Below are positions 27,093 through 35,980 of a DNA stretch of 64,000 nucleotides, in pieces. This stretch comes from SURF-55 sp040755195 (lineage in GTDB: Bacteria; Bacillota; Desulfotomaculia; Desulfotomaculales; Ammonificaceae): assembly GCA_040755195.1 (NCBI GenBank), contig JBFMBL010000008.1, positions 1 to 64,000 of the forward strand. Direction: 5' to 3'. Numbering within the stretch: the stretch's first letter is position 1; each line of letters opens with the position of its first letter. Below the pieces are notes generated by a model, which saw only the letters and a list, made by a program, of their open reading frames with translations, searched no databases and was not told the DNA's origin. The position numbers were made by a program, and so were the translations under genes.

Positions 27093-28409
27093 TTACTCCT
27101 CCCCTTCGAGGCTGAGTAACCGCCCGATGCATTCGTCAAAAGCGGTGTGTTCTCCCGGTTCCTGGCGGAGAAAGGCATTAACGTGATCATGAACCGCAAT
27201 AGACCGGTCTATTACCGGGTTTGACCCCGCTACGTAAGCACCGATATTGATTAGATCCTCCGCTTGGCGATACGCCGCCAATAACTCGCGTTGCCGCCCC
27301 GCGGCCTGCTGATGTTCCGTCGTTGTCACGCTCGGCATCAACCGGCTGACGCTTCCGAGGATATCGATCGCCGGATAATGGTTTGCGACCGCCAGTTCAC
27401 GCTTTAGTACGATATGCCCGTCGATGATGCTGCGGACGGAGTCCGCCACTGGCTCATTCATATCGTCGCCCTCTACCAGCACCGTGTAAAAGCCGGTTAC
27501 GGAACCGTGGTCACTATTCCCCGCCCGTTCGAGAAGCCTGGGAAGAAGCGCGAAAACCGAAGGCGGGTAACCCCTTGTGGTGGGCGGCTCGCCTACCGCC
27601 AACCCCACCTCACGTTGCGCGAGAGCAAACCGTGTGATCGAATCCATAAAAAGAAGCACATCCCGCCCGGTATCGCGGAAATACTCGGCGATGGTTGTGG
27701 CGACAAACGCCGCCCTGAGCCTCAGGAGTGCAGGTTCGTCGGAAGTGGCTACTACCACGACCGACTTCTTCAGTCCCTCCTGCCCGAGGTCTTTTTCGAT
27801 AAACTCAAGCACCTCGCGGCCGCGCTCCCCTACCAGGGCGATCACGTTTACGTCTGCGCTGCCGAACCTGGCGATCATACCCAGAAGCACACTCTTGCCC
27901 ACACCACTACCGGCAAAGATCCCCAGCCTCTGGCCGCGGCCACAGGTAATGAACCCGTCAATCGCCCGGACACCGGTGCTAAAAGCCTTGTCTATTCTAC
28001 GGCGGGCCAGGGGAGAAGGCGGGCGGTTGTTGACAGGCATCGGGATCCCGCGTGGTAACGGCTGGCCGTCCAATGGCTCCCCCAGACCGTTGAGGACCCT
28101 GCCAAGAAGGTGTTCGCCCACTCTGACCGTAAAAGCCCTGCGCCGCGGTTCAACACGGCAACCGGGACAAGCTCCGGAAAGGTCGCCGAAAGGCATAAGC
28201 AAGACGCAGTCCTCGCGAAAACCGACTACTTCCGCAAGAATCGGCTGCCCCCCGGGAACGTCGATCATGCAGATTTCCCCGACAAAAGGTTTGAAACCCT
28301 TCACTTCGAGGGTCAGGCCGACCACCTTGGTCGTCACGCCGATTTGACGGAGCAGGTACGCCTGACGCACCCGTTCGCGGTATACCGCAAGATCAATCTC
28401 TACAGCCAT
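27093..28409 (-). CDS. fliI: flagellar export ATPase FliI
   Basis: 438 residues, F1-beta-like. Walker A GSGVGKSVLLG, Walker B DVLLFMDSITRFA, and the FliI/SctN signature GEPPTTRGYPPSVFALLPRLLERAG. It energises export together with FliH and FliJ. A heptamer array lies between it and fliH. Confidence 0.96.
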   Translation of the reverse strand: MAVEIDLAVYRERVRQAYLLRQIGVTTKVVGLTLEVKGFKPFVGEICMIDVPGGQPILAEVVGFREDCVLLMPFGDLSGACPGCRVEPRRRAFTVRVGEHLLGRVLNGLGEPLDGQPLPRGIPMPVNNRPPSPLARRRIDKAFSTGVRAIDGFITCGRGQRLGIFAGSGVGKSVLLGMIARFGSADVNVIALVGERGREVLEFIEKDLGQEGLKKSVVVVATSDEPALLRLRAAFVATTIAEYFRDTGRDVLLFMDSITRFALAQREVGLAVGEPPTTRGYPPSVFALLPRLLERAGNSDHGSVTGFYTVLVEGDDMNEPVADSVRSIIDGHIVLKRELAVANHYPAIDILGSVSRLMPSVTTTEHQQAAGRQRELLAAYRQAEDLINIGAYVAGSNPVIDRSIAVHDHVNAFLRQEPGEHTAFDECIGRLLSLEGEE

Positions 28410-28420
28410 TTATAATCCCT

Positions 28421-28557
28421 CGTTCTGCGTTCTGCGTTCAAGCTCACCGGATAGACCTTATGGGTCCGTTTTAAAGTTCAAGGTTCAGACACAAGGAGCG
28501 ACTCGGGACTTGCTTATTGTTTTTAAGTTTCCTGACGTCGGACCTCGGACGTTGGAC
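28421..28557. repeat. heptamer arrays between fliH and fliI
   Basis: CGTTCTG x2 at the fliI side (same unit as 20380-20484), AAAGTTC/AAGGTTC in the middle, and GACGTCG, GACCTCG, GACGTTG at the fliH side, ending nine bases from the fliH stop. Confidence 0.75.
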
Positions 28558-28565
28558 TATCTAAA

Positions 28566-29234
28566 CTACCCTTTCAGCGCTTCCATAAGCGCCGCCCACC
28601 GGGAATTGAGCGTCGCGTCGACTTCTCCCTGTCCGGTATCGATAATACAACCGCCGCGTTCGATCTGGGGATCCGGCAGGATGCGTAAAACGGCGCCCTC
28701 CGGCAACAACATCTCGAACTGCTGGCGCGCCTGCTGGCACATTTCTAAATCGTCCGGATTCACCTGCAGTACGATGGATGGTCTATCCCTCACTGTCATT
28801 AGGGCCTCTCTGGCAATGGCCAGTGCCACCTCGGGATTTGTTTTGAGTTCCGACGCGACTATCCTTTCGGCAATCCCCTGGGCAAGATCTACAACTTCCC
28901 GCTCCAACTGGTTAAGGGTCGCCACACGCTCCGCCTCGACTTCCCGCAGGGTCTCTTGCATCCTCGCCACCGTTATCCGCATCTCTTCTTCGGCGCGGAG
29001 CCGCCCTTCCTGATAACCTTTTATAAGTCCCTCCTGAAACGCGTGCTCGCGGATCGCCGAAGCCTGCTCCTCGGCCTCCTGTATAATTCGAACTGCGGCC
29101 TGCTCGGCTTCATCCGCGGTAAGCCTTTGCCTTGCTTCCAGGGCGAGATCGTCAAGCTGTCTTAAGGGAAGGCAACGCGGCCCCGAATTGCCGAAGTCCA
29201 CTCCTTTAATAATCCTTTTATAAGACGATGGCAT
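28566..29234 (-). CDS. fliH: flagellar export ATPase stator FliH
   Basis: About 222 residues with a long charged coiled coil and the C-terminal FliH/V-ATPase-E-like domain (VDLAQGIAERIVASELKTNPEVALAIAREAL). The ATG at 29234 overlaps the end of fliG by 17 bases. Regulates FliI. Confidence 0.88.
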   Translation of the reverse strand: MPSSYKRIIKGVDFGNSGPRCLPLRQLDDLALEARQRLTADEAEQAAVRIIQEAEEQASAIREHAFQEGLIKGYQEGRLRAEEEMRITVARMQETLREVEAERVATLNQLEREVVDLAQGIAERIVASELKTNPEVALAIAREALMTVRDRPSIVLQVNPDDLEMCQQARQQFEMLLPEGAVLRILPDPQIERGGCIIDTGQGEVDATLNSRWAALMEALKG

Positions 29235-30237
29235 CTTCGCCACCCCGCGCAATTATAATTTCGCCGTTTTCTTCGAGTGCGCGGATAACCTTGACTATCT
29301 TCTGCTGCGCCTCTTCCACTTGTTTCAACCGCACCGGTCCCATGTATTCAAGCTCTTCCTTAAGCATCTGACCGGCACGCTGGGACATGTTCTTAAAGAT
29401 GCGATTCTTTACCTCTTCAGCAGCACCCCGGAGGGCTACAGCCAGATCTTTCGTGTTGACCTCGCGCAGTATTCTCTGGATTGAAACGTCGTCGAGTTTA
29501 ACTATGTCTTCAAACATGAACATGCGCTTCCGAATTTCTTCAGCCAGTGCGGGATCCTCGTTTTCAAGATCCTCGAGGATGCTCTTTTCAGCCGCACGGT
29601 CCACCATGTTTAAGATGTTTACCAGCGACTCAACGCCGCCCACCTGCGTCTGTTCCACCGAAACCACAGTCGTCATTTTATTCTCCAGAACACGCTGCAC
29701 TTCATGAACAATTTCCGGTGACGTACGCTCCATGGTGGCTACGCGCCTTGCGATGTCCGACTGTACTTCCTGCGGCATCGCCGAAAGAATTGCCGCGCTC
29801 TGTGAAGGATCCAGGTACGACAGGATGAGCGCAATCGTCTGCGGGTGCTCGTCCTTGATGAAGCTTATAAGGTGCTTGGGGTCGGTCTTTCTCAGCGAAC
29901 TGAAAGGAATTATCGCCGCCGTTTGGGTTAAACGCCTGATTATTTCTTCCGCCTTTCCATGCCCCACCGTCTTCTCAAGTATTTCCCTGGCGTGTTTGAT
30001 TCCTCCGTGGACGATGTGCTCCCGGACGGACCGCAGTTCAATGAATTCGTCAAGAACGGCATCCCGGATTTCCTCAGGCACCCGGCCCAAATTGGAGATG
30101 CTGTAAGTAATGCGCTCGATCTCCGATTCGGGAAAGTGCTGTTTCAAGACCCTGGACGAAAGGTCCGATCCCAGAGTAAGCAACAGGATCGAAGCTTTTT
30201 GCAAACCCTTTAACCTTGCCTGTGCCACTGCTCCCAC
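29218..30237 (-). CDS. fliG: flagellar motor switch protein FliG
   Basis: 339 residues. Contains the EHPQ motif (FIKDEHPQTIALILSYLD) and the C-terminal torque helix (LEDLENEDPALAEEIRKRMFMFEDIVKLDD). Couples the C-ring to the stators and to the FliF MS-ring. Confidence 0.96.
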   Translation of the reverse strand: MGAVAQARLKGLQKASILLLTLGSDLSSRVLKQHFPESEIERITYSISNLGRVPEEIRDAVLDEFIELRSVREHIVHGGIKHAREILEKTVGHGKAEEIIRRLTQTAAIIPFSSLRKTDPKHLISFIKDEHPQTIALILSYLDPSQSAAILSAMPQEVQSDIARRVATMERTSPEIVHEVQRVLENKMTTVVSVEQTQVGGVESLVNILNMVDRAAEKSILEDLENEDPALAEEIRKRMFMFEDIVKLDDVSIQRILREVNTKDLAVALRGAAEEVKNRIFKNMSQRAGQMLKEELEYMGPVRLKQVEEAQQKIVKVIRALEENGEIIIARGGEDAIVL

Positions 30238-30260
30238 CCCTTAAACAGTTACGAGTTACG

Positions 30261-31790
30261 TTATTTTTCCTCAGTCAGCCACAAGCGAAGGACGTCGGCC
30301 ACCTCATCGGGTTTTTTCTCCGCGGTTTCTTTTACGGCCACATAACGCTCGTCAACCTTCTGTGGCTGTAAAGCGATTCTCTGCGGTATCACCTCTTCGA
30401 TTTTAGGCGCCGGAGGCTTCATGCTTGCAAGCCAGCGAAGCAACAGCACCAGGAAAACCACCACGAACAGCCCGATAACCCCTTGTTTCACCATGGTTAT
30501 TATTCCGGCGCGCTTGGCTTCCTTGGCTGCTTTCATTTCGATCTGCGCGATTTCAGCCTCGGCCTTCTTCTGGTACGTTTTATCAAAAGCGATACTGGCC
30601 ACCTGTATCTGGTCTCCCCGCTCGGGGTCGTAGCCGATGGCTCCCGCAACCACATCCTGGATGCGTTTTATATTAGCCTGGGTAAGGTTGGTGTCAACCA
30701 CCACCGATGTTGCCAGCCGCCTGAGCTTGCCCGGAACCTGAATCACCTTCTCTTCCCGCTGGCCCACCTGATAATTTGTGGTGACCTCTTGTTTGGAGTA
30801 GGGTTGTCCACCCGTTGTACCTGAAGGATACGTAGGCACCAGGTTCGAACCGGTTCCGGGAACGCCCGACGCCCCGCCGGCGCCGTTCCCCTCGATCACC
30901 TTGTGTTCGCTTACCACGGCCGGGTCGCCATAAGCGATCGTGGTAACGGTTTCCCGCTGGCTGAAATCAAAGTCGGCGCTTACCATCGCCACCGCTTTGT
31001 CAGGGCCGAAAATTTTGGTCAACACACCGGTTATGCGCCGTTCGAGTTCCTTTTCATAAGCGCGTTGGAGATCCTGGTTGCCTCTAATAACTGCGGCCTG
31101 GACGCTGCCCCCGGTTGCCACCTGGTCGCTCAAAACGTTCCCGGTCATATCGATGACATGCACGTCTTCCGGCTTGATGCCCTCCACCGCTCCGCTAACG
31201 AGGGAAACGATGCCGTCCACCTGTTCCGGTTTCAATGAAGTCAGAGGTTTGAGTTTGAGCGCTATGGAGGCGGAAGTCTTCTGCTGTTCTTCGACAAAAA
31301 CGCTTTTCTGCGGAATGACCAGATGTACTCGCGCCTGTTCTACGCCGTCAATCTGCGCAATTGTCCTGCGCAGCTCTTCCTGTAAGGCCCTCAGGTAGTT
31401 TACCTGCTGTTCAAATTCGGTAACCCCCAGTTTGGTCTTGTCAAAGAGCTCAAAACCTGTCCCGTTGCCGGGAAGAGCGCCGCTCGCCGCCAGATTCGCA
31501 CGGATTTTATAGACCTCACTTTTGGGGACGGTAACCGTACTGCCACCGTCCGACAGGCGGTAGGCAACCTTCATCCCCTCAAGCTTTTGAACGATCGCAC
31601 CGGCGTCTTCCTGACTCAAGCCCGTGAAGAGAGGCGCGCTACTCATTTGGGTAAACAAGGAATTCAAATAGAAAAGAGCCGCTACAAAACCAATACCGGC
31701 AAGGACGATCGCAATTTTTTGTGATGTACTGAAGCTCCCGAAGCGTTTTGCAATCTGGTCAAGCAGGTCACGGGGATTCACTTTTACCAC
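30261..31790 (-). CDS. fliF: flagellar MS-ring protein FliF
   Basis: 509 residues, with membrane helices near residues 25-45 and 430-450. The PrgK/YscJ-type ring-building domain (YRLSDGGSTVTVPKSEVYKIRANLA) lies between, as do VHLVIPQKSVFV and a Gly/Pro-rich loop. The cytoplasmic tail is the FliG-binding part. Confidence 0.95.
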   Translation of the reverse strand: MVKVNPRDLLDQIAKRFGSFSTSQKIAIVLAGIGFVAALFYLNSLFTQMSSAPLFTGLSQEDAGAIVQKLEGMKVAYRLSDGGSTVTVPKSEVYKIRANLAASGALPGNGTGFELFDKTKLGVTEFEQQVNYLRALQEELRRTIAQIDGVEQARVHLVIPQKSVFVEEQQKTSASIALKLKPLTSLKPEQVDGIVSLVSGAVEGIKPEDVHVIDMTGNVLSDQVATGGSVQAAVIRGNQDLQRAYEKELERRITGVLTKIFGPDKAVAMVSADFDFSQRETVTTIAYGDPAVVSEHKVIEGNGAGGASGVPGTGSNLVPTYPSGTTGGQPYSKQEVTTNYQVGQREEKVIQVPGKLRRLATSVVVDTNLTQANIKRIQDVVAGAIGYDPERGDQIQVASIAFDKTYQKKAEAEIAQIEMKAAKEAKRAGIITMVKQGVIGLFVVVFLVLLLRWLASMKPPAPKIEEVIPQRIALQPQKVDERYVAVKETAEKKPDEVADVLRLWLTEEK

Positions 31791-31871
31791 CTACCCTTGT
31801 GCCTACCAACCACTCAGTTGGCAAGAAACGCTGTAAACTTGCCGCGTGCTGAGTTGAGCAGTTTTATCTCT

Positions 31872-32162
31872 TTATACCTGCATGCGAGATATTTCCTGGT
31901 AAGCCTCAACCACCTTGTTCCGTACCTGTACCGCCAGTTCGAGCATCAACCTGGCCTCTTCCGTCGCCGCCACCACCTGGTGAAGGTCTTGAATCTGCCC
32001 GGATAAAAACCCTTGTATGCTTTCGTCCGCTTTAACCTGGGAAGCATTGACCTCTTTCAGCATCTCGTTTAATACCGTCCCGAAAGACGCGGATCCGGTC
32101 TTTCGCGGTTTGGTCTCGGGGAATATTGAGTTCAGATCGATTTTGGTGACGTCCACCTGCAA
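31872..32162 (-). CDS. fliE: flagellar MS-ring/rod adaptor FliE
   Basis: 96 residues with the conserved FliE region (SFGTVLNEMLKEVNASQVKADE ... DLHQVVAATEEARLMLELAVQVRNKVVEAYQEISRM). Joins the MS ring to the proximal rod. Confidence 0.93.
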   Translation of the reverse strand: MQVDVTKIDLNSIFPETKPRKTGSASFGTVLNEMLKEVNASQVKADESIQGFLSGQIQDLHQVVAATEEARLMLELAVQVRNKVVEAYQEISRMQV

Positions 32163-32208
32163 CCCTCCTCAAAGGATCGGGTAGTTTGATGTTATATCCC
32201 GTCCCGTC

Positions 32209-32622
32209 CTACCGGCCCAGATCCAGGGCTCGTTGCGCCAGTTCTTTCGCCGCTTCAAATACCGTTGCGTTCGCTTCATAAGCGCGGCTCGCCCCGATCA
32301 TATCAACCATTTCATTGGCCACGTTTATATTGGGGTAGTTAACGTAGCCATCTTGGTCCGCGTCCGGGTGCCCCGGGTCCAATACCTTAATCGGCGGGCT
32401 CTCATCCTGCAGTATTGCTTCAACCACAACTCCCGCGCCTGCAAAACCGCCTCTCGCCGCTTCCAGGTGCTGGGCAAAAACCGGAACCTGCCGCCGGTAA
32501 GGTCCCCCTTCGGCGGTCCTGGTAGAATGAACATTGGCAAGGTTATTGGCGATAAGGTCAAGGCGCAACCGCTCAGCCGTCAACCCGGAACCGCTTATGG
32601 CAAAAGCGTCAAAAAAGCGCAC
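32209..32622 (-). CDS. flgC: flagellar proximal rod protein FlgC
   Basis: 137 residues. Motifs SGLTAERLRLDLIANNLANVHST and the C-terminal VANEMVDMIGASRAYEANATVFEAAK are typical. Directly downstream of flgB. Confidence 0.95.
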   Translation of the reverse strand: MRFFDAFAISGSGLTAERLRLDLIANNLANVHSTRTAEGGPYRRQVPVFAQHLEAARGGFAGAGVVVEAILQDESPPIKVLDPGHPDADQDGYVNYPNINVANEMVDMIGASRAYEANATVFEAAKELAQRALDLGR

Positions 32623-32632
32623 CAGGTATCAC

Positions 32633-33031
32633 CTACCTTCCACCTGAAATTACATACCTTAATGATGAAAACTTGCCGCTTAAAAATCTTATGGCCCCCT
32701 GATAGGTAATCGTGTTGGTAACAAGACCCACCATTTCTTCGTCTACATCGACGTTGTTCCCGTCTGCCCTGAGCGAGGTTGTTTTGACCTGCTCGCTGCG
32801 GGGAGTAACGGTTAACAGGTCTGCGCCGATATGCCTCGGGTTTGTTTTTTTCAAAGGAAGGGAGTCGCTCCCCAGGGCCTCTGACAGGGCGTCCTCGAAA
32901 CGTACAACCGATTTTTTAAAACCAGGGGTGTCGGCGTTGGCGATGTTATCGGCAATTACTCTTTGCCGGAGGGCGGCTGCGTCAAGGGTTTTACTTAAAG
33001 CGGTCTTTACCGGATCGCTGAAAATGGTCAC
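32633..33031 (-). CDS. flgB: flagellar proximal rod protein FlgB
   Basis: 132 residues from the GTG at 33031, which is nine bases after GGAGG; a longer frame to 33130 would cover the promoter and has no homology. Motifs ALRQRVIADNIANADTPGFK and VDEEMVGLVTNTITYQ. First gene of the flagellar operon. Confidence 0.94.
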   Translation of the reverse strand: MTIFSDPVKTALSKTLDAAALRQRVIADNIANADTPGFKKSVVRFEDALSEALGSDSLPLKKTNPRHIGADLLTVTPRSEQVKTTSLRADGNNVDVDEEMVGLVTNTITYQGAIRFLSGKFSSLRYVISGGR

Positions 33032-33098
33032 CGTTGATCGCCTCCAATTAGCACCTCGTAAACCAAATTCGACATTGTTAGAGAAATTTCTCCTTTTA

Positions 33099-33127
33099 AT
33101 TATACATATGTCGACTAATTTCTGCAA
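33099..33127 (-). promoter_or_regulatory. sigma-A promoter of the flagellar operon
   Basis: TTGCAG, 17 bases, TATAAT on the minus strand, 68 bases before the flgB start. The A/T-rich 33128-33260 stretch upstream lacks other genes; on the plus strand it leads to the gene at 33323 without a clear -35/-10 pair. Confidence 0.8.
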
Positions 33128-33322
33128 CATTTGATAAATATTTTTTCGTAAATTCTTGCCATGGAATAATTTTTTTCAGCTTTGGTTTTAAAAATCTTTT
33201 TGACTTACCCCCAAAAAAACAAGCTTACAACCAGATATATAATTAGAATGTAAAATCACAACGGAGGTGAACCCCCAAAAAACGCTGCGAAAAATCCAGA
33301 CTTTTTGAAAGGTGGTATAAGA

Positions 33323-34123
33323 ATGCGTAAACTTCTTCTTTTTACTTTTATGACCGCACTCATACTCACCGTTGTGAGTGTGGTTGCGTGGGCTTCCGAA
33401 AACGGCAGGGAGAACATGAACAATTCCGTTGCCCAGAACGTCTATACCGGTGAAAATGACGGTGTGAACGAGGATGTCTATGAGGACAGTGATAACGACG
33501 GCGTTGACGAAGATGTCTATGACAACGATGACGCGGAACAGATTCGAAACGAATTAAGGCAAAGGACCAAAAACAAAGGAGAAGTAAAATACCTCAGGGA
33601 AAGAATCAAGGAGAGGATTAGAAACCAGGCCGAACGGATGGCTCTGTGGGAAGAACTAAGGAAGCTGTGCGGCGACCCCGAAGAGGAGGCCGCGACTGTT
33701 GCCGAAATGATTTACGATAATCCGCAAAATCATGAATACTACAAGGAGTTTGCCAAACTCTGGCGGCATCGCCACAGGGAACAGGTCATCGCCTTTGTCT
33801 ATGGAGAAAAGTTAAACTTTGACGTGCCGCCTCAACTGATCCGGGCAAGAACGCTTATGCCAATCCGAGCGATCGCCGAAAAACTCGGGGCGGACGTCCA
33901 GTGGGACCCCAAGACCAGAACGATTACGATTTCCAAAGGCGACAATAAAATCGTTCTCACACTTGACCGCCCGAACGCAACGGTAAACGGCCGTAAGGTC
34001 GGTCTCGACGTACCCCCGCAGGTCATTAAGGGCAGAACGATGATACCGCTGCGGTTTGTGGGAGAGAACCTCGGTGCTAACGTAACCTATATCGGTGATG
34101 CGCAAACGGTGGTAATCAACTGA
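33323..34123 (+). CDS. secreted protein with copper amine oxidase N-terminal-like repeats and acidic calcium-type motif
   Basis: Signal peptide MRKLLLFTFMTALILTVVSVVAWA. Then an acidic tract with two near-identical units (NDGVNEDVY and NDGVDEDVY); DSDNDGVDED resembles a DxDxDG calcium loop. A charged helical region follows (residues ~70-155). The C-terminus has two tandem copper-amine-oxidase N1-type units (VPPQLIRARTLMPIRAIAEKLGADVQWD and VPPQVIKGRTMIPLRFVGENLGANVTY). Such units are common in Firmicutes surface proteins and imply no oxidase activity. ATG seven bases after AAGGTGG. Diverges from flgB. Function unknown. Confidence 0.75.
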   Translation: MRKLLLFTFMTALILTVVSVVAWASENGRENMNNSVAQNVYTGENDGVNEDVYEDSDNDGVDEDVYDNDDAEQIRNELRQRTKNKGEVKYLRERIKERIRNQAERMALWEELRKLCGDPEEEAATVAEMIYDNPQNHEYYKEFAKLWRHRHREQVIAFVYGEKLNFDVPPQLIRARTLMPIRAIAEKLGADVQWDPKTRTITISKGDNKIVLTLDRPNATVNGRKVGLDVPPQVIKGRTMIPLRFVGENLGANVTYIGDAQTVVIN

Positions 34124-34127
34124 TGCC

Positions 34128-34162
34128 GGTAGTCAGTAGTCAGTAGATAGTAGGCAGGTTGG
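34128..34162. repeat. heptamer run after the 33323 gene
   Basis: GGTAGTC, AGTAGTC, AGTAGAT, AGTAGGC starting four bases after the stop codon of the plus-strand gene. A related run (GGACGTT, GGACCTC) is at 34230-34257. Confidence 0.7.
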
Positions 34163-34187
34163 TATATACAGTTTTAACAATTAAACA

Positions 34188-34225
34188 AGGGGGCGGAATC
34201 TTAGGGTTTCGCCTCCTCTGTTTTG
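34188..34225. terminator. bidirectional terminator hairpin
   Basis: AGGGGGCGGAA and TTTCGCCTCCT pair in nine of eleven positions with wobbles, loop TCTTAGGG, followed by CTGTTTT on the plus strand and TTGTTTAA on the minus strand. It lies between two convergent genes. Confidence 0.6.
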
Positions 34226-34263
34226 GTGGTGGACGTTGGACCTCGCACGTGCAAGGTGCTTTC

Positions 34264-35511
34264 TTACCGCGAAAAATAACCGAGTACGCGTCTAACCGCC
34301 TTTATGACGTCATTAACGTCGTCATCGGTCATTTTAGGGAAAAGGGGCAGGGTTATGAGCCGCTGGTAAAGTGATTCGGCTTTGGGACAGGGAGGCCCGT
34401 CGTGTAAGGTACATACGTTCGGGTCACCGAGCCAGCCGTGTAAAGGATGGAGATAAACCGGCAGATAGTGAACCCCGACGCAGACCTTTTCCGCGAAGAG
34501 CGCCATATAAATTCTACGCCGGTCGGCCTGCAACCTCTCGGGTTTAAGCCTCAACACATAAAGATTCCAGGCCGGTGAGCAGTACGGCGAGGTGTGCGGA
34601 ATTTGAACGCAGGTTAAATCTGCGAAAGCTTCATTATACCGGGCGGCGATCTCACTGCGCCTTATTAAAAAAGAATCAAGTCTGGCAAGCTGCGAAGTGC
34701 CCAAAACACACTGAAGCTCCGGAAGCTGGTAATCATAACCCAGTTCCTGAACCTCGTAATGCCAGGATCCTTCGTTTCTGTTCACCATCTGCGACCTGTC
34801 CCTAACGATTCCCTGGTCCACAAAAAGCCTCAGCCACCGGTACGCATCATCATCGTCAGTGGTTATCATCCCGCCTCCACCGGTGGTAATCGTCGCCTCC
34901 GGGTGGAAGCTGAATGCCGTTACGTTGGAAATCGACCCGACCGGTTTACCCTTGTAAACCGCCCCCAACGCGCTGGTGGCATCTTCGATAACAACCAGGT
35001 TGTGCCGGCGGGCTACGGCGTGAATAGCGTCCAGGTCCGCCGGGTGCCCCGCAAAGTGCGTAACTATTATTGCGCTTGTTTGTTCCGTGATGTTACGTTC
35101 GATTTCCTCGGGAGCGATGTTAAGGGTATGCTCATCCACATCCGCAAAAACAGGTTTTGCCCCGAGATAAAGCGGCGCGTTCGCGAAACCGGCAAAAGCA
35201 AGCGGTGAAAGAATCACTTCGTCGCCACGGCTCACTCCTGCCGCGTAACAAGCGGCATGCATCGCCGCTGCCCCTGTGGATACCGCAACCGTATAACGCG
35301 CCCCGACCAAAGAGGCAAAACTCTTTTCAAATTCGCGCGCTTTAACCCCGGCGGTCAACATCCCGCTTTTCAGCACCGCCGATACCCGATCTATATCATC
35401 ATCATTCAAATCCGGTTCGCTAAAAGATAATGGCTTCTCCCGAATCGGTGCGCCTCCCGCGATCACGGGAGAATCTTGTTTTAATGCTCTTAAAGGCCCG
35501 TCATTCACCAA
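34264..35511 (-). CDS. DegT/DnrJ/EryC1/StrS aminotransferase-fold protein lacking the PLP lysine
   Basis: 415 residues, fold type I, resembling nucleotide-sugar aminotransferases (KSGMLTAGVKAREFEKSFASLVGA, VIEDATSALGAVYKGKPVG). In the family the PLP lysine occurs in SFHPxK or SFNxNK before TTGxGG. Here the segment reads SFHPEATITTGGGG, so residue 206 is Ala (codon GCG at 34894-34896). The paralogue at 61787 keeps its lysine (SFNGNKVMTTGGGG). Without it classical transamination should fail; a dehydratase-like, binding or regulatory role, or loss of function, is possible. The frame is otherwise intact. TTG start seven bases after GGAGG, own sigma-A promoter. Confidence 0.85.
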   Translation of the reverse strand: MVNDGPLRALKQDSPVIAGGAPIREKPLSFSEPDLNDDDIDRVSAVLKSGMLTAGVKAREFEKSFASLVGARYTVAVSTGAAAMHAACYAAGVSRGDEVILSPLAFAGFANAPLYLGAKPVFADVDEHTLNIAPEEIERNITEQTSAIIVTHFAGHPADLDAIHAVARRHNLVVIEDATSALGAVYKGKPVGSISNVTAFSFHPEATITTGGGGMITTDDDDAYRWLRLFVDQGIVRDRSQMVNRNEGSWHYEVQELGYDYQLPELQCVLGTSQLARLDSFLIRRSEIAARYNEAFADLTCVQIPHTSPYCSPAWNLYVLRLKPERLQADRRRIYMALFAEKVCVGVHYLPVYLHPLHGWLGDPNVCTLHDGPPCPKAESLYQRLITLPLFPKMTDDDVNDVIKAVRRVLGYFSR

Positions 35512-35538
35512 ACTAATACCTCCATCGCGTTAAAGAAA

Positions 35539-35567
35539 ATTATACTCTCGCTCCACTTTTCTTGCAA
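35539..35567 (-). promoter_or_regulatory. sigma-A promoter of the DegT-family gene
   Basis: TTGCAA, 17 bases, TATAAT on the minus strand, 28 bases before the TTG start at 35511. Confidence 0.8.
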
Positions 35568-35657
35568 TCCGAAGCTAAGCAGGCAAATAAAATACATTCC
35601 TATACGCTGAGTTTAAACTTTTTAGTATAATGGGAAAAACAGATTGTGGGGGTTATT

Positions 35658-35900
35658 GTGTATATAAAATGTCCGAAGTGCGGTTCAACAAGAATCGTCC
35701 CCGTTGGACAGTACGATAAGTTTATTTACTACGGTCTCGGGGGAACGTTTATCCTTGGTATCGCCGGATTGTTCGTGCCAGGTCTTTGGCTTTTCATTCC
35801 CGCATGGTTTTTTATATGTCTTATCTTTTACCGGAAAAACCCTTTAGCGGCCTGCGAGGACTGCGACCACGGCTGGAACCCGCGAGAACCGAAAGCATGA
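35658..35900 (+). CDS. small zinc-ribbon membrane protein
   Basis: About 80 residues. A CPKCGS knuckle near the N-terminus and CEDCDHGW near the C-terminus can form one zinc ribbon. Between them are two hydrophobic segments (FIYYGLGGTFILGIAGLFV and LWLFIPAWFFICLIFY). GTG at 35658 follows GGGGG; a GTG four codons earlier is possible. A TATAAT at 35626 is the only promoter sign. Unknown function; such proteins are common in Firmicutes. Confidence 0.65.
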   Translation: MYIKCPKCGSTRIVPVGQYDKFIYYGLGGTFILGIAGLFVPGLWLFIPAWFFICLIFYRKNPLAACEDCDHGWNPREPKA

Positions 35901-35927
35901 AGTAGCCGGTGATCCAGGATAATGAAA

Positions 35928-35964
35928 GCGCCTGAACGATATTAACCATCTTCAGGCGCCTTTT
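35928..35964 (+). terminator. rho-independent terminator after the zinc-ribbon gene
   Basis: GCGCCTGAA and TTCAGGCGC form a nine-pair stem with a 14-base loop followed by CTTTTAA. Confidence 0.75.
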
Positions 35965-35980
35965 AACCGTGTCCCTATTT

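Noticed and set aside
27577..28347. 256-codon plus-strand frame
   Set aside because: Shadow of fliI; no start signal or recognisable domain.
33240..33322. Possible riboswitch or leader peptide before the 33323 gene
   Set aside because: GGAGGTG is present but no start codon follows at proper spacing, and no known aptamer core was recognised.
34894..34896. Lys-to-Ala change explained by a local frameshift
   Set aside because: Conserved residues on both sides (SFHP and TTGGGG) are in the same frame, so no compensating shift is present.
35626..35631. Promoter of the small zinc-ribbon gene
   Set aside because: A TATAAT is present, but no acceptable -35 at 16-18 bases.
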